NCBI GenBank assembly: GCA_034670405.1
Contig: JAXDDX010000014.1
Span: 310,001-374,000 of the forward strand
Length of the DNA: 64,000 nt
From: Hoplostethus atlanticus
Lineage: Eukaryota > Chordata > Actinopteri > Trachichthyiformes > Trachichthyidae
Direction: 5' to 3'
The notes beneath the pieces were generated by a model that saw only the letters and a list, made by a program, of their open reading frames with translations, ran no database searches and was not told the DNA's origin. The position numbers and the translations under genes were made by a program. This document shows, one piece after another, positions 46,301-64,000 of the stretch. Numbering within the stretch: the first letter of the stretch is position 1; the number at the start of each line of letters is the position of its first letter.

Positions 46301-48244
46301 CATGCTGGCGTTTGGGAACCACACAGGGATTGACTGCTGAGTACAACTGGCCTTCTTGAGCTCCAGACCAGGCTGTCCAGTCTCATGAGAATATGTTCAA
46401 AGCTTTTAGACCAAACCTGAACCGGATCATAATACACAGACGAAGCACGTTCACACACCATTGCTGTATTGGTGGATTGTGAGGACACATTTTGGCACTG
46501 CGTTTACAAACATTACACTAATTACTCTCAAGGGGGCGCTCTAGTTAAAGGTGAAAATTCCAAACTCCTACACTGTAAGTCCAATTGACACGGAAGCTGA
46601 CTGGCCTAAAGGAGGCGCTACAATTAAAGGTCAAACCTTTTAACTCAAATGTGACAAACCTTTGACAAACCTTGGAGGCACTGTGGCACTTATAGCATTA
46701 AAAGAAATACACTGATGGGGCCTGATGGGGGCGCTATAATTAAAGGTCAAAATTTCAGATTTTGAAAGGCCATAACCACTACACCAGCAGTTTGATTTTG
46801 ATGAAACTTGGAGGGATGATGCATCTTATATATCATATAGTAACAATTAGTACCTAATCCATACATGTCAGTAATACATACTATATACACACTATATATA
46901 CTCCCATATATGGCCAAGTGATATAATCTACAGAACGTGTTTATTGACACCAGCATGCATTCACAGAACCCCACATTGTTCACATTCAGTTTTATTGCTT
47001 TATTGTTTTTATCTTATCGTATTATCTTTTCCTTCCTTGCTGCTTATAAAAACAGCATGTTAAGACTCGATCACAGCACTCCCCATACTCCTACTGCGCG
47101 TTAGAATACCAACTTAGACCCTCAAACAGATGGTTTGGGGCTTAATAGATGAAAAAATGTATTGCTCCTGTCTAATAAGCCGTTAAATCAACAGATGGGC
47201 TTAAGTTAGGCTAAGGACTGTTGCTGCAAGACAAATCAATAATAATAATAATGATATCAATATGTGTCATGTCTGTCATATGCTTTATGAAGTATCTCCA
47301 AGAAATTCTTGTTCCAAATAACAAATAATTTGATGTGCATTCCAATTGGGTCTTTCACCGAAATGTTCCGCAGCACCAAACACGCTGAAAGCCGATGTGC
47401 TGTGTAATACATCACAGATGCCGTATGTCAACTTTATGTCTGTTTCTTTTTTGATAAGAACTTCAACATCCTGACATGAGGAATGCCGACAGTAACATGT
47501 GATTTTTCCCCTGCTAGTCTTCCCTGGAGGCTGGCCTGGGAAGCCTCACCATCCCTCCCACCACAACCCTTACCAGCACCCCCGCCAGCCAGTCCTCCCC
47601 CGCCTGGAGAGGGAGGAAAACCACAGAAACCTCCTGCCCCAGCCCTCACCTGGAAGTAAGTTCATCGCACCCTATCCATCTAACCATGACATCAAGGTCT
47701 CCATAAGTGATGACTATTCCTCTGTTCCTCCTGCAGGGCATTGTGGGAAATGTCGGCGGGCTCGAGGTCGAGGGGAGCGCCAGAGACAGTATTGCCAGAA
47801 GGACTTTGGTGGGTCTGAACCTTGTAGCGTCTCTGTTTTTAACCTGCTGAAGGCTTTACAGTTACGGAGACAAAACTCTAACATCATTTTTTCCCCCCAT
47901 CAGTTTTCCGGGCCAAAGTCATCAGGAAGCTGTACAGCGGCGAAGAGACGCGCTACGACGTCCAGATCATCCACACCTACCGGAACCGCTTCCGCCTGGA
48001 GCACCGGGAATTCCTGTGGGTCCCTAATGTGTGTGACTGCCCCCATCTGGAGGAGGGGCGCCAGTATGTGCTGATGGTGCGTCGTCACATCAATTACGAG
48101 CGCACCCTGAACCGCATACTGCTGGAGGAGGAGAGTTACGTGGTACCATACAGACCCAGAGAGGACGCCCTGCTGCGGCCGCTGGAGGAGCTCTGCAGCA
48201 ACAGGGGACCCAAACAGCCCGCGGAGCTGAGGGGATATGAGTAA
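24984..48244 (+). CDS. adamtsl5: adamtsl5, ADAMTS-like protein 5 (complete, 13 coding exons)
   Basis: A secreted, protease-less ADAMTS relative; the human protein binds heparin and fibrillin microfibrils. Exons: 24984-25003, 30513-30588, 35599-35771, 35884-35944, 36517-36622, 37979-38106, 40001-40124, 43209-43295, 43953-44116, 45019-45223, 47518-47655, 47737-47808, 47904-48244; all phases match and the total is 1695 nt (564 aa plus stop). Layout: signal peptide (1-29), TSP1 repeat (about 63-107, WASWSGWSVCSRTCGGG), cysteine-rich part with FGRVLDGTAC (about 110-190), spacer with NPGIEYEYWLPPDRYALF (about 190-335), Thr/Pro linker (about 345-425), netrin-like domain from CGKC (about 430-545). 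The NTR after the spacer separates ADAMTSL5 from other ADAMTSLs. It is longer than the roughly 480-residue human protein, mainly in the N-terminal part and linker. It converges with serinc4. Confidence 0.93.
25004..30512 (+). other. adamtsl5: adamtsl5 intron 1
   Basis: About 5.5 kb with no further exon seen. It contains a short 9-bp TATATAAC-type tandem (26449-26471), a hAT-like border at 27709 (GGTTTCCCAAATG) and long but unrecognisable ORFs at 27067-28214 (minus strand). First introns often hold enhancers; nothing here is diagnostic. Confidence 0.65.
30513..30588 (+). CDS. adamtsl5: adamtsl5 coding exon 2 (signal peptide)
   Basis: A 76-nt exon between cgtctccag and gtaagt. It reads KLTLRQALTFVLLLVSPVCS then SSPQS. 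The hydrophobic core LTFVLLLVSPV after basic residues is a classical signal peptide; cleavage is likely around CSSS. Confidence 0.88.
31978..32488 (+). mobile_element. GTTCACAC-type TIR element, copy A
   Basis: The left end reads GCGTTCACACAGCAACCGAC then TTGGTTGAT; the right end in reverse complement reads GTGTTGGCACTGCGAGCCAC then GTGATCAA, an imperfect inverted repeat. The interior shares CAACGATGGATGCA, CCTGTAGTCTTTCAAA and CTTGTTGAGCGTCC with copy C at 44223. It is non-coding, a MITE-like DNA element of unknown superfamily; edges are approximate. Confidence 0.65.
32657..32995. repeat. (CAGT)n / (CCAG)n tetranucleotide tract
   Basis: 339 bp, about 85 units, mixing CAGT, CCAG and a few CATT/CAAT. 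It is open in two frames as SVSQ/PVSQ repeats only because a 4-bp unit without stops reads through. It lies in adamtsl5 intron 2. Confidence 0.97.
33255..33310. repeat. (GT)n tract followed by an 18-bp G run
   Basis: GT from 33255 to 33292, then 18 consecutive G. Together with the preceding ggggggtt blocks it is a G-quadruplex candidate. Confidence 0.95.
33464..33529. repeat. (GT)n microsatellite
   Basis: About 66 bp of pure GT in adamtsl5 intron 2. Confidence 0.97.
33788..34131 (-). mobile_element. GTTCACAC-type TIR element, copy B
   Basis: A reverse-orientation, shorter relative of copies A and C. Its right end in reverse complement reads CTGCGTTCACACTGTGAATG then ACTTGGTTGATGTGTCGCTC, and the left end is GTGTTCACACTGCAAC. 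Inside are GCATCCGTCGTTGGGGTCGA and GGCCCCGCC as in the other copies (inverted). Confidence 0.6.
34568..34614. repeat. (CA)n microsatellite
   Basis: About 47 bp of CA, complementary to the GT tracts 1 kb upstream in the same intron. Confidence 0.95.
35503..35570 (+). mobile_element. LINE 3' tail fragment
   Basis: Contains CAAAGTGCTTGTGTTTAAGG CGCTATACGTGG then TTGACTTGACTTGATTTG, the pattern AAGGCGCTATA...GTTTGATT tail of fish LINEs. It ends next to the polypyrimidine tract of adamtsl5 exon 3 and may supply branch-point sequence. Confidence 0.45.
35599..35771 (+). CDS. adamtsl5: adamtsl5 coding exon 3 (TSP1 start)
   Basis: A 173-nt exon after ggtgtttcag. It reads SSWVSAWGPSGGASSG, then RLARARRQLHF and NEWASWSGWSVCSRTCGGG. 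WxxWxxW and CSRTCGG are the C-mannosylation and O-fucosylation motifs of TSP1 repeats. A basic RARR motif (residues 52-55) precedes the domain. Confidence 0.93.
35884..35944 (+). CDS. adamtsl5: adamtsl5 coding exon 4
   Basis: A 61-nt exon reading NPVGGPCAGDPRQYKICNTK, the second half of the TSP1 repeat (PC.G...Y..C). Donor gtcggt is weaker than average. Confidence 0.93.
36447..36514 (+). repeat. adamtsl5: (GT)n/(GC) tract at the adamtsl5 exon 5 acceptor
   Basis: 68 nt of alternating G with T or C, with no AG, running up to the acceptor cag at 36514-36516. The pyrimidine tract (ccccggcttctctctctac) is displaced to 36426-36444. Confidence 0.97.
36517..36622 (+). CDS. adamtsl5: adamtsl5 coding exon 5
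   Basis: A 106-nt exon reading ECAPGSEDFREMQCAAFND then RPLMAGNTYRWTTFHGG. It is the start of the ADAMTS cysteine-rich module (FR..QCA.....P). Its acceptor follows a 68-nt GT/GC alternating tract rather than a pyrimidine tract. Skipping would shift the frame. Confidence 0.93.
36676..36704. repeat. (CA)n microsatellite after adamtsl5 exon 5
   Basis: About 29 bp of CA, 54 nt into intron 5, complementary to the GU tract before exon 5. Confidence 0.95.
36743..37449. mobile_element. TIR element (possible PIF/ISL2EU-type MITE)
   Basis: The left end GGCCGAATCTGAATTCACCC CTTGGCC and the right end in reverse complement GGCCGAATCCCATTTCTCAT TTTCACCCCT share GGCCGAATC...CACCCCT. About 707 bp, non-coding, in adamtsl5 intron 5. 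The right third has a further internal inverted repeat around CCCATTTC/GAAATGGG. The superfamily is a guess. Confidence 0.6.
37979..38106 (+). CDS. adamtsl5: adamtsl5 coding exon 6
   Basis: A 128-nt exon reading SNPCELSCLALGHNFYYNFG then RVLDGTACSKEPGAVCVNGRCL. The C.L.C...G..FY..F..V.DGT.C sequence is the conserved ADAMTS cysteine-rich core. The donor gtgagt is followed by a short GT tract. Confidence 0.95.
38543..38603. repeat. (CT)n microsatellite
   Basis: About 60 bp of CT with two CCC interruptions, adamtsl5 intron 6. Confidence 0.95.
38793..38840. repeat. (CT)n microsatellite
   Basis: About 48 bp of interrupted CT, 190 bp after the previous CT tract. Confidence 0.9.
39943..39982 (+). 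repeat. adamtsl5: (GT)n tract before adamtsl5 exon 7
   Basis: 40 nt of GT with one A, ending 18 nt before the exon 7 acceptor boundary; the residual acceptor region atggtgcatgccatacag has little pyrimidine. Confidence 0.97.
40001..40124 (+). CDS. adamtsl5: adamtsl5 coding exon 7
   Basis: A 124-nt exon reading TPGCDLILGSTQQEDACMVC then GGQNTTCLHHKSVYQ. It has the GC...LGS...D.C..CGG..C end of the cysteine-rich module and an N-glycosylation sequon NTT. A (GT)n tract precedes and a (CA)n tract follows it. Skipping would shift the frame. Confidence 0.94.
40139..40179 (+). repeat. adamtsl5: (CA)n tract after adamtsl5 exon 7
   Basis: 41 nt of CA beginning 14 nt after the exon 7 donor junction; complementary to the GU tract before the exon. 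Confidence 0.97.
40459..41335. mobile_element. TIR element TGAGGGTGC..., 877 bp
   Basis: The left end TGAGGGTGCATTCACAACAA and the right end in reverse complement TGAGGGTGCGATCACACATA form the inverted repeat TGAGGGTGC-NTCACA; adjoining blocks (GTTTGGAGCGGTTTGTTC / GGTCCAAACCAGAG) are also related. Lies in adamtsl5 intron 7. No transposase is recognisable. No clear target duplication was found. Confidence 0.65.
42323..42513. mobile_element. foldback MITE, copy 1 (adamtsl5 intron 7)
   Basis: About 190 bp with long inverted ends: left CTCAAATCCGGGCCTTGGGG TCCAGAGTGCTG, right in reverse complement CTCAAATCTGGGCCTCGGGG TCCAGAGTACTG. The middle CATCCCAGGTCTTAATCAAT is shared with the copy at 58562. 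Same family, same orientation. Confidence 0.85.
42749..43060 (-). mobile_element. LINE 3' end fragment
   Basis: The reverse complement ends GTAACATTTGTTTTGAAAGG CTCTATAAATAAAGTTTAC, a common fish LINE tail (..TTTATAAATAAAGTTT). The upstream part is AT-rich and not recognisable as coding. Confidence 0.5.
43209..43295 (+). CDS. adamtsl5: adamtsl5 coding exon 8
   Basis: An 87-nt, in-frame exon reading GPFGYNEVAMIPAGATHIRV then TDNSRNYL, the start of the spacer domain (G.Y..V..IP.GA.HI.V). The donor gtaaga is followed after 8 nt by about 58 bp of CA. Confidence 0.94.
43304..43361 (+). repeat. adamtsl5: (CA)n tract after adamtsl5 exon 8
   Basis: 58 bp of CA starting 8 nt after the exon 8 donor junction. 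Confidence 0.97.
43475..43497. repeat. 23-bp G homopolymer
   Basis: 23 consecutive G after ggggc in adamtsl5 intron 8; a strong G-quadruplex candidate and a likely sequencing-length uncertainty. Confidence 0.9.
43953..44116 (+). CDS. adamtsl5: adamtsl5 coding exon 9
   Basis: A 164-nt exon after a strong pyrimidine tract. It reads ALQNGRSQFVINGNWKISV, GEYSVAGTKLLYRR, EVPGPTQEDLHVM. This is the beta-rich spacer (NG.W....PG.Y...GT...Y.R). Donor gtcaga. Confidence 0.94.
44223..44672 (+). mobile_element. GTTCACAC-type TIR element, copy C
   Basis: Left end GTGTTCACACCGCGAGTGAC TCGGTTGACG, right end in reverse complement GTGTTCACTGCAAGCAACGT GATCAAC. Related along its length to copy A (31978) and partly to copy B (33788, inverted). 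Non-coding, about 450 bp. Confidence 0.7.
44763..44808. repeat. tandem repeat CACTTTTGG
   Basis: About four units of (G)CACTTTTG plus shortened GCTTTTG units, followed by GCATCTTT units. Confidence 0.9.
45019..45223 (+). CDS. adamtsl5: adamtsl5 coding exon 10 (end of spacer, Thr linker)
   Basis: A 205-nt exon reading VLATDGNPGIEYEYWLPPDR then YALFHGRRSPLRQP and a run of 11 Thr encoded by ACC/ACT triplets. NPGIEYEYWLP is the conserved end of the ADAMTSL spacer. The Thr/Pro stretch is a likely O-glycosylated linker. Confidence 0.94.
45157..45189 (+). repeat. adamtsl5: (ACC)n coding repeat (11 Thr)
   Basis: Eleven consecutive Thr codons, ACC with two ACT, inside exon 10; likely length-polymorphic. 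Confidence 0.95.
45400..45670. repeat. interspersed repeat, copy in adamtsl5 intron 10
   Basis: Shares AATATTGGAC-T-TGG--CCA, CGTTTGGC-AAAACACTT and ATTATGCTGCAC-AGCTGTTT GGA, then TTTTGGGGTGAACTA-TCCT, with 58780-58955. The end GGGGTGAACTACTCCTT is a frequent fish MITE terminus. Confidence 0.65.
46525..46830. repeat. diverged tandem repeat GGGGGCGCT..TTAAAGGTCAAA
   Basis: Three blocks: GGGGGCGCTCTAGTTAAAGG, GGAGGCGCTACAATTAAAGG, GGGGGCGCTATAATTAAAGG, about 100 bp apart, each followed by T/A-rich text and CATAACC-ACTACACC-like words. Probably part of a larger interspersed element of unknown class. Confidence 0.65.
47518..47655 (+). CDS. adamtsl5: adamtsl5 coding exon 11 (linker)
   Basis: A 138-nt exon after cctgctag. 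It reads VFPGGWPGKPHHPSHHNPYQ then HPRQPVLPRLEREENHRNL and LPQPSPG. It is a His/Pro-rich, low-conservation linker. Both junctions keep the frame to the NTR domain. Confidence 0.85.
47737..47808 (+). CDS. adamtsl5: adamtsl5 coding exon 12 (NTR start)
   Basis: A 72-nt exon reading HCGKCRRARGRGERQRQYCQ then KDF. CxxC...YC..DF is the opening of netrin-like domains. It contains a very basic stretch that could bind heparin. Confidence 0.92.
47904..48244 (+). CDS. adamtsl5: adamtsl5 last coding exon (NTR domain)
   Basis: A 341-nt exon after ccccatcag. It reads VFRAKVIRKLYSGEETRYDV, RLEHREFLWVPNVCDCPHLE, RQYVLMVRRHINYERTLNRI and ends ELRGYE before TAA at 48242. The F.A.V......ETRY.V and C.CP.L......YL pattern matches the ADAMTSL5 NTR. 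Confidence 0.95.
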
Positions 48245-48279
48245 AGACAGTACAGTACATAATCACCACAATGTGGCTG

Positions 48280-48281
<2 letters not shown>

Positions 48282-48343
<62 letters not shown>
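48282..48343. repeat. (GT)n microsatellite in the adamtsl5 3' UTR
   Basis: About 62 bp of GT starting 37 nt after the adamtsl5 stop. A GU repeat in an mRNA trailer is a binding site for TDP-43/CELF-type proteins. Confidence 0.95.
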
Positions 48344-48344
<1 letters not shown>

Positions 48345-48431
48345 AGAGAATGAAAGTCATACTGAAGCTTCGCCCTCCTCCTACCTTTCTGTTTCTGGAC
48401 CTTCTCACTCGCCGTGAGAGTTGAATTTCAA

Positions 48432-48437
48432 AATAAA
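48432..48437 (+). promoter_or_regulatory. adamtsl5: poly(A) signal of adamtsl5
   Basis: AATAAA 188 nt after the stop codon, the first canonical signal. Confidence 0.55.
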
Positions 48438-48460
48438 AGACGACCGCTGGCTCGTACACA

Positions 48461-51048
48461 GACTGCGTTCACTCTCGTTTGAATTTTATCCACCGCATTA
48501 AGAAACCCAAAAAGACTCCAACTTTATTTAAAAGCTGACCAGCTTACCATGTATAGCACTTTAGGTGGACGTTTGTGCTCACCTTTAAACACATACCAAA
48601 GAGAAGAACATCGACTGAAATGGCCTTTTGTGTTGTTGCTGTTTTGCATTTTGGGCAACTGAGTTTTTTATTGAAATGTTTGTGTGCCTTTTAAACTTAA
48701 CTCTCACTTATATAGCAACAATATATTGCTTCATGATGTATTTATATATATATATATATATAAAAAAATAAGCTCAAAACATAAGACACAACTTGTGTTT
48801 CACTTGTTAAATGTCTTGTCTAAGCTGCATTGCTCACTTGTGGTATTCATTTTTATAGTGTGATAAATCAGGTCTGATGTCTGATCTTTACATCGACATG
48901 CTTTTTGTAAGAAGAGATTATGAAATATACAGTATTTTATATCGGTGTGGCACTGATTAGCTTGCAAATATAAGAAACACTTAATCTGACTCCTTTTTTT
49001 GTTTTTTTTAAATATTGTAGTCTGCTACATAGTCGATTAACTCCCTGCTCTGTGTAATGTATTTGAAATATCAAATTTGCTCTCACACACCTCATCTAAT
49101 TGTGCCAAATGAGTCTTTGTACCGTAGTCCATAAGTGGATGGAAGATAATGACTTCCACCCCTTTAGATAGAACATGTAGAAGCTGTAGAAGTTCCCAAA
49201 GAACATTTGCAATTAAATTTGGAATTCAATCTGATTCAGCATCTTCTTCTTCTTTCTGTCCATCGTGCAGCATTTTTAACAAACCAGACGTGAGACCGGA
49301 AGCGCTTCATAAGAAAAACATGTATTTACAAAAATAACTTTACATCGACTATAAAGGAAACACAGAGCTAAACTACCGATAATTCAACTGTTATTGCAGC
49401 TTAATTTTTTTTTTATTGAGCCAAATTGCTGCTCATCAACTGTGAGGAAGTCATCACAGCACTCGGCTCAGAAGAGTCGGAGAAACCAGCCACAGTCTCC
49501 GCACACCAACACCAGGAGGATTACCGGTGGGGGTGGGGGGTGTGGGGGCGTCTATTTTATTTCAGATTCACAATACATCGTCTCAGAAAAATACTTGCAG
49601 ACATGACTATTTCATACCAAGGCATGAGACAGAAAGCTTCTATCCCTTCGTTAGTTTTCTTTGAGCACCCTTGGTATCAATTTGTTATTAAAAAAATGTC
49701 TTAAAATTGAGTGATGAATGCAAACAATTTCATGTAAACAAAGTTGCAACTTTTATCAGGACATTATTAATTGTAAGTCATTTTTCTTTCTTGCTCTTGT
49801 TAATCTTCAAAGAGCTTCATAAACTAACTATTTAGCTGCCTCTCAGTCGCCCTGTCAGACCTATCAATGAATTTGAGTTTTAAAATGTGTTGCTGCCGTC
49901 TTGCGAGAGTGACATTAAAGAAAAAAAAGATTTGTTATTCCTATGATCTTGGACAGTTCGGTCTCAACGGGTCAAACGGGGTCTTTCTTTGACTTTGGTT
50001 TGGGAACCAATGCTGCAGTTGTTCCATTGACAGTGAATGGGAAAGTATTGAAAGTACTGAAGAAAGTATCCAGTGGTATCTCACGGTTTCATCTGCACAT
50101 TTTCTGGGCTGTAACTGCACTGAATTAAATAAAGCTCAACCAGTTATTCTATGCATCTACAATGTCAGCGTCCCATTCATGGTCAATGGAGCAGCTTCAT
50201 CTTTTGACTGGGTTGCACCAGTTACATGTAAGTTCATTATTAAATTGGAGTGTGAAGTCCTGAGTAGATGTTTAGGAGCTACTAGATGGCTGTAACTAGT
50301 GGGTTACTAAATTGCGAGTAGTTGTGAGTAGCCAATCAACAATCAAAGATAGAGTTCTATTGTCATGGCAACAATGTAAAATAGCTTGCAGACTGGTATA
50401 AGCCACTTAATATCAATGGCCTTGAGATGGAAATTGAAAACTTTCTATCTGATCTTTGATTTGTAAAATTGCAGAAAAATTCTCTTAATTTCATACATGT
50501 TTAGTTGCTACTCCGGGTTGTGTTGTAACAGTATTTTAGAGTGCAACTTGTATTTTAGTAAATGTGTAAATAAAGTTTAGTAGACTTAGTAGACTCTTAC
50601 ATTATCAACTGAGTTTGAACTCACAGGGTTGGTGGAACTGGCACTTGGTTCTTTGGTTTCCAATTTTGGGAAAGATTTGTTCACGTTGACACGTAGTGAT
50701 CGCCTGTCTAAGATCATCGGACTAAACAGTGATTTATGTTTTAGGGGGGATTCTTTACTTATCAAAGAAATGTTTGAAATGTTTGCTTTAATAGCGGTAA
50801 CTACTGCCAGTCCTAGCCTAGCCGACATCACTTGTCGTGTGATGTCATGAGTCTACAATCTGTTTACAGCCAGAAAGGAAAATAATTATGAACGTAAAGA
50901 GTAAAATGTCAGAAATTCATCCACCCAGACTCCTGCCTAGCTCCCACCTGAAACACGATGAGAGCTCAACCCCTTTTTTTTTTTATCCCTTTGGCAATTT
51001 GTAAGTGTGTTTCCAAACCAAAAGGACAGTCTTGTCCTTCTTAGTGGT
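48461..51048. other. region between convergent adamtsl5 and serinc4
   Basis: About 2.6 kb, AT-rich. AATAAA on the plus strand at 50128 and 50569 could be distal adamtsl5 signals. A short (TA)n lies near 48743-48762. No exon or structured RNA recognised. Confidence 0.6.
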
Positions 51049-51054
51049 TTTATT
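51049..51054 (-). promoter_or_regulatory. serinc4: poly(A) signal of serinc4
   Basis: TTTATT on the plus strand, i.e. AATAAA on the minus strand, about 270 nt past the serinc4 stop codon. Confidence 0.55.
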
Positions 51055-51320
51055 CTATGGTCTCAGGCTTGTGACCTCACAACATTATCCAGTCATCCAC
51101 ATGTCAACAAGGTGATGTGACCTGGAATTGAGTCCTCTGATTGGTCCAGTCTTCTCTCCCTCTCACAGGAGTGTGAGTCTTTGACCTTTGCCAGGAAATT
51201 ACATCCACTGATGAAAATCACCTCCTTCAGGGCACTGCAGGGAGGGTTGGAGCCATCTGACCCCTCGTCCACATCACCCCCACGACAGCCCCTGCCTTCC
51301 TGGCCTTAACAGAGAGAGGG

Positions 51321-63107
<11,787 letters not shown>

Positions 63108-63177
63108 CTGAGGGGAGGACACACACCGTTATAGTCCGACATGTTAACACGTGTGGTGACATGTTAACTCTGCATGC

Positions 63178-63722
63178 AGAGCCGGCCCTACCCATTAAGT
63201 GATATAAGGGGGTCTCTGGGGGCCCCCTAGAAAATATATTTTTTAATGAACACGAGACAATAATGAAATAAAAATTGGACTTCCTAAACAAAAACTGACA
63301 ACATTTCGTGCCATTTTTGCCCACATATAGTGACAAAACAATAAGCTCAGAGACGGGCGAAATGGACAATTTATGTAGGCTAGGTAATTTACTGTCCCCT
63401 ACGAAACAAGCACTCCCAGGATTCTGTGGTAAAAAAAAAATCACATTTTGCAGGATAAGTATCTTCACAAGCTATTCTTCAACAGTTTGCCAGCACTTAG
63501 GGGGTAATAGACAAATACTGTATTTACTGTAGTCTATTTAAAGATAGTGTTGCTGCTAACAGGTCCCACTTTAGTCTTTACATGCTTATTTGTACATTAT
63601 GTGTGCTTAAACTAATATTTACAGTTGGTTCAGTGCCATGTGAAGTGGCAACATGTTACAATGAGGGGGGCCCCCCAAACCAAATCCTGCTTAGGGCCCC
63701 CAAAAGTCTAGGACTGGCCCTG
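63178..63722. mobile_element. TIR element CAGAGCCGGCCCT..., about 545 bp
   Basis: Left CAGAGCCGGCCCTACC and right in reverse complement CAGGGCCAGTCCTAGACTTT share CAG-GCC-G-CCTA; subterminal gggggccccc blocks occur on both sides. Non-coding; the short ORF inside is not a transposase. Target duplication not resolved. Confidence 0.6.
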
Positions 63723-63879
63723 CACCGGGCAAGTTACAATAAAGGAGGCCTATTGAACTAGACACAGGACTTTAAAAACCTCATTCAAGTCACTTTACAG
63801 GAAGTGACTGCTTCTATTTCTAATAGACAAGCCTCTCAGTTTCCCTGTTCATCGTGTGTTGTAGTTGTATGTATTTTAT

Positions 63880-64000
63880 CTGCTCTGTTTTACACGTTTG
63901 GCAGTGATTCTTATTGTTGACGCTGCTGCCTTGTCTCTCTTGGAAAAGAGATATTGTGTCTCAAGAGATTTTTTGGTTAAATAAAGTTTTAGTAAATAAA
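63880..64000 (+). mobile_element. LINE 3' tail fragment at the window end
   Basis: Reads CTCTTGGAAAAGAGATATTG TGTCTCAAGAGA then GGTTAAATAAAG...GTAAATAAA, a recurring fish LINE tail; same family as 15184-15300 in the opposite orientation. May continue beyond the window. Confidence 0.5.

Larger units (their letters stand above)
45224..47517 (+). other. adamtsl5: adamtsl5 intron 10
   Basis: About 2.3 kb: an interspersed repeat (45400-45670), three diverged tandem units with GGGGCGCTATAATTAAAGGT-like cores (46525-46830) and AT-rich remainder. No exon seen. Confidence 0.7.
48245..48460 (+). other. adamtsl5: adamtsl5 proximal 3' UTR
   Basis: A short trailer after the stop with a 62-bp (GT)n tract (48282-48343), then AATAAA at 48432. 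If that signal fails, later ones at 50128 and 50569 could extend the mRNA to within 500 nt of the serinc4 poly(A) signal. Confidence 0.55.
63108..64000 (-). other. serinc4: serinc4 upstream intron sequence at the window edge
   Basis: No first exon recognised. Contains a TIR element (63178-63722) and a LINE tail closing the window (63880-64000). Confidence 0.6.

Noticed and set aside
63308-63532. 74-codon ORF as a gene or serinc4 first exon
   Set aside because: Wrong strand for serinc4 and inside a TIR element; no family features.

Overview
The window is nuclear DNA from a teleost (ray-finned) fish. It carries intron-split vertebrate genes with GT-AG introns, very dense (CA)n/(GT)n/(CT)n microsatellites, and interspersed repeats of fish type: a Rex3-like LINE, a Penelope-like element, a tRNA-derived SINE, hAT elements and many short MITEs. 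The species cannot be named from the sequence alone. Paralogue assignments rest on recalled family sequences; no search was run.

Three protein-coding genes were reconstructed exon by exon with matching splice phases. (1) Positions 2054-9741, + strand: the C-terminal nine coding exons of crtc3, a CREB-regulated transcription coactivator. Its N-terminal exons lie left of the window and a 3' UTR of about 3.1 kb runs to a poly(A) signal at 12800. (2) Positions 24984-48244, + strand: complete adamtsl5 in 13 coding exons, 564 codons plus stop. It encodes a secreted matrix protein with a signal peptide, one thrombospondin type 1 repeat, an ADAMTS-type cysteine-rich/spacer region, a Thr/Pro-rich linker and a C-terminal netrin-like domain. 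(3) Positions 63107 down to 51321, - strand: serinc4, ten coding exons and 475 codons plus stop, with about ten membrane segments. Its first coding exon is right of the window. adamtsl5 and serinc4 are convergent, their stop codons about 3.1 kb apart.

Positions 12826-24150 (between crtc3 and adamtsl5) and most introns hold microsatellites and transposon debris. Several elements could be bounded from the sequence: a 1404-bp hAT in a crtc3 intron with an exact 8-bp target duplication and a relic BED zinc finger; a 420-bp hAT MITE in a serinc4 intron with an exact 8-bp duplication and an empty-site paralogue about 33 kb away in the same window; a TA-flanked MITE that makes up most of the last serinc4 intron and carries a perfect 41-nt palindrome; and several MITE families present in two or three copies.

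The three genes are not an operon and no shared function is implied: a nuclear coactivator, an extracellular matrix protein and a multipass membrane protein. No prokaryotic features, CRISPR arrays, rRNA or confident functional tRNA genes were seen. The most noteworthy biological signal is in adamtsl5 splicing. Exon 5 has a 68-nt GU/GC-repeat stretch directly before its acceptor AG, and exon 7 is bracketed by complementary (GU)n and (AC)n tracts.
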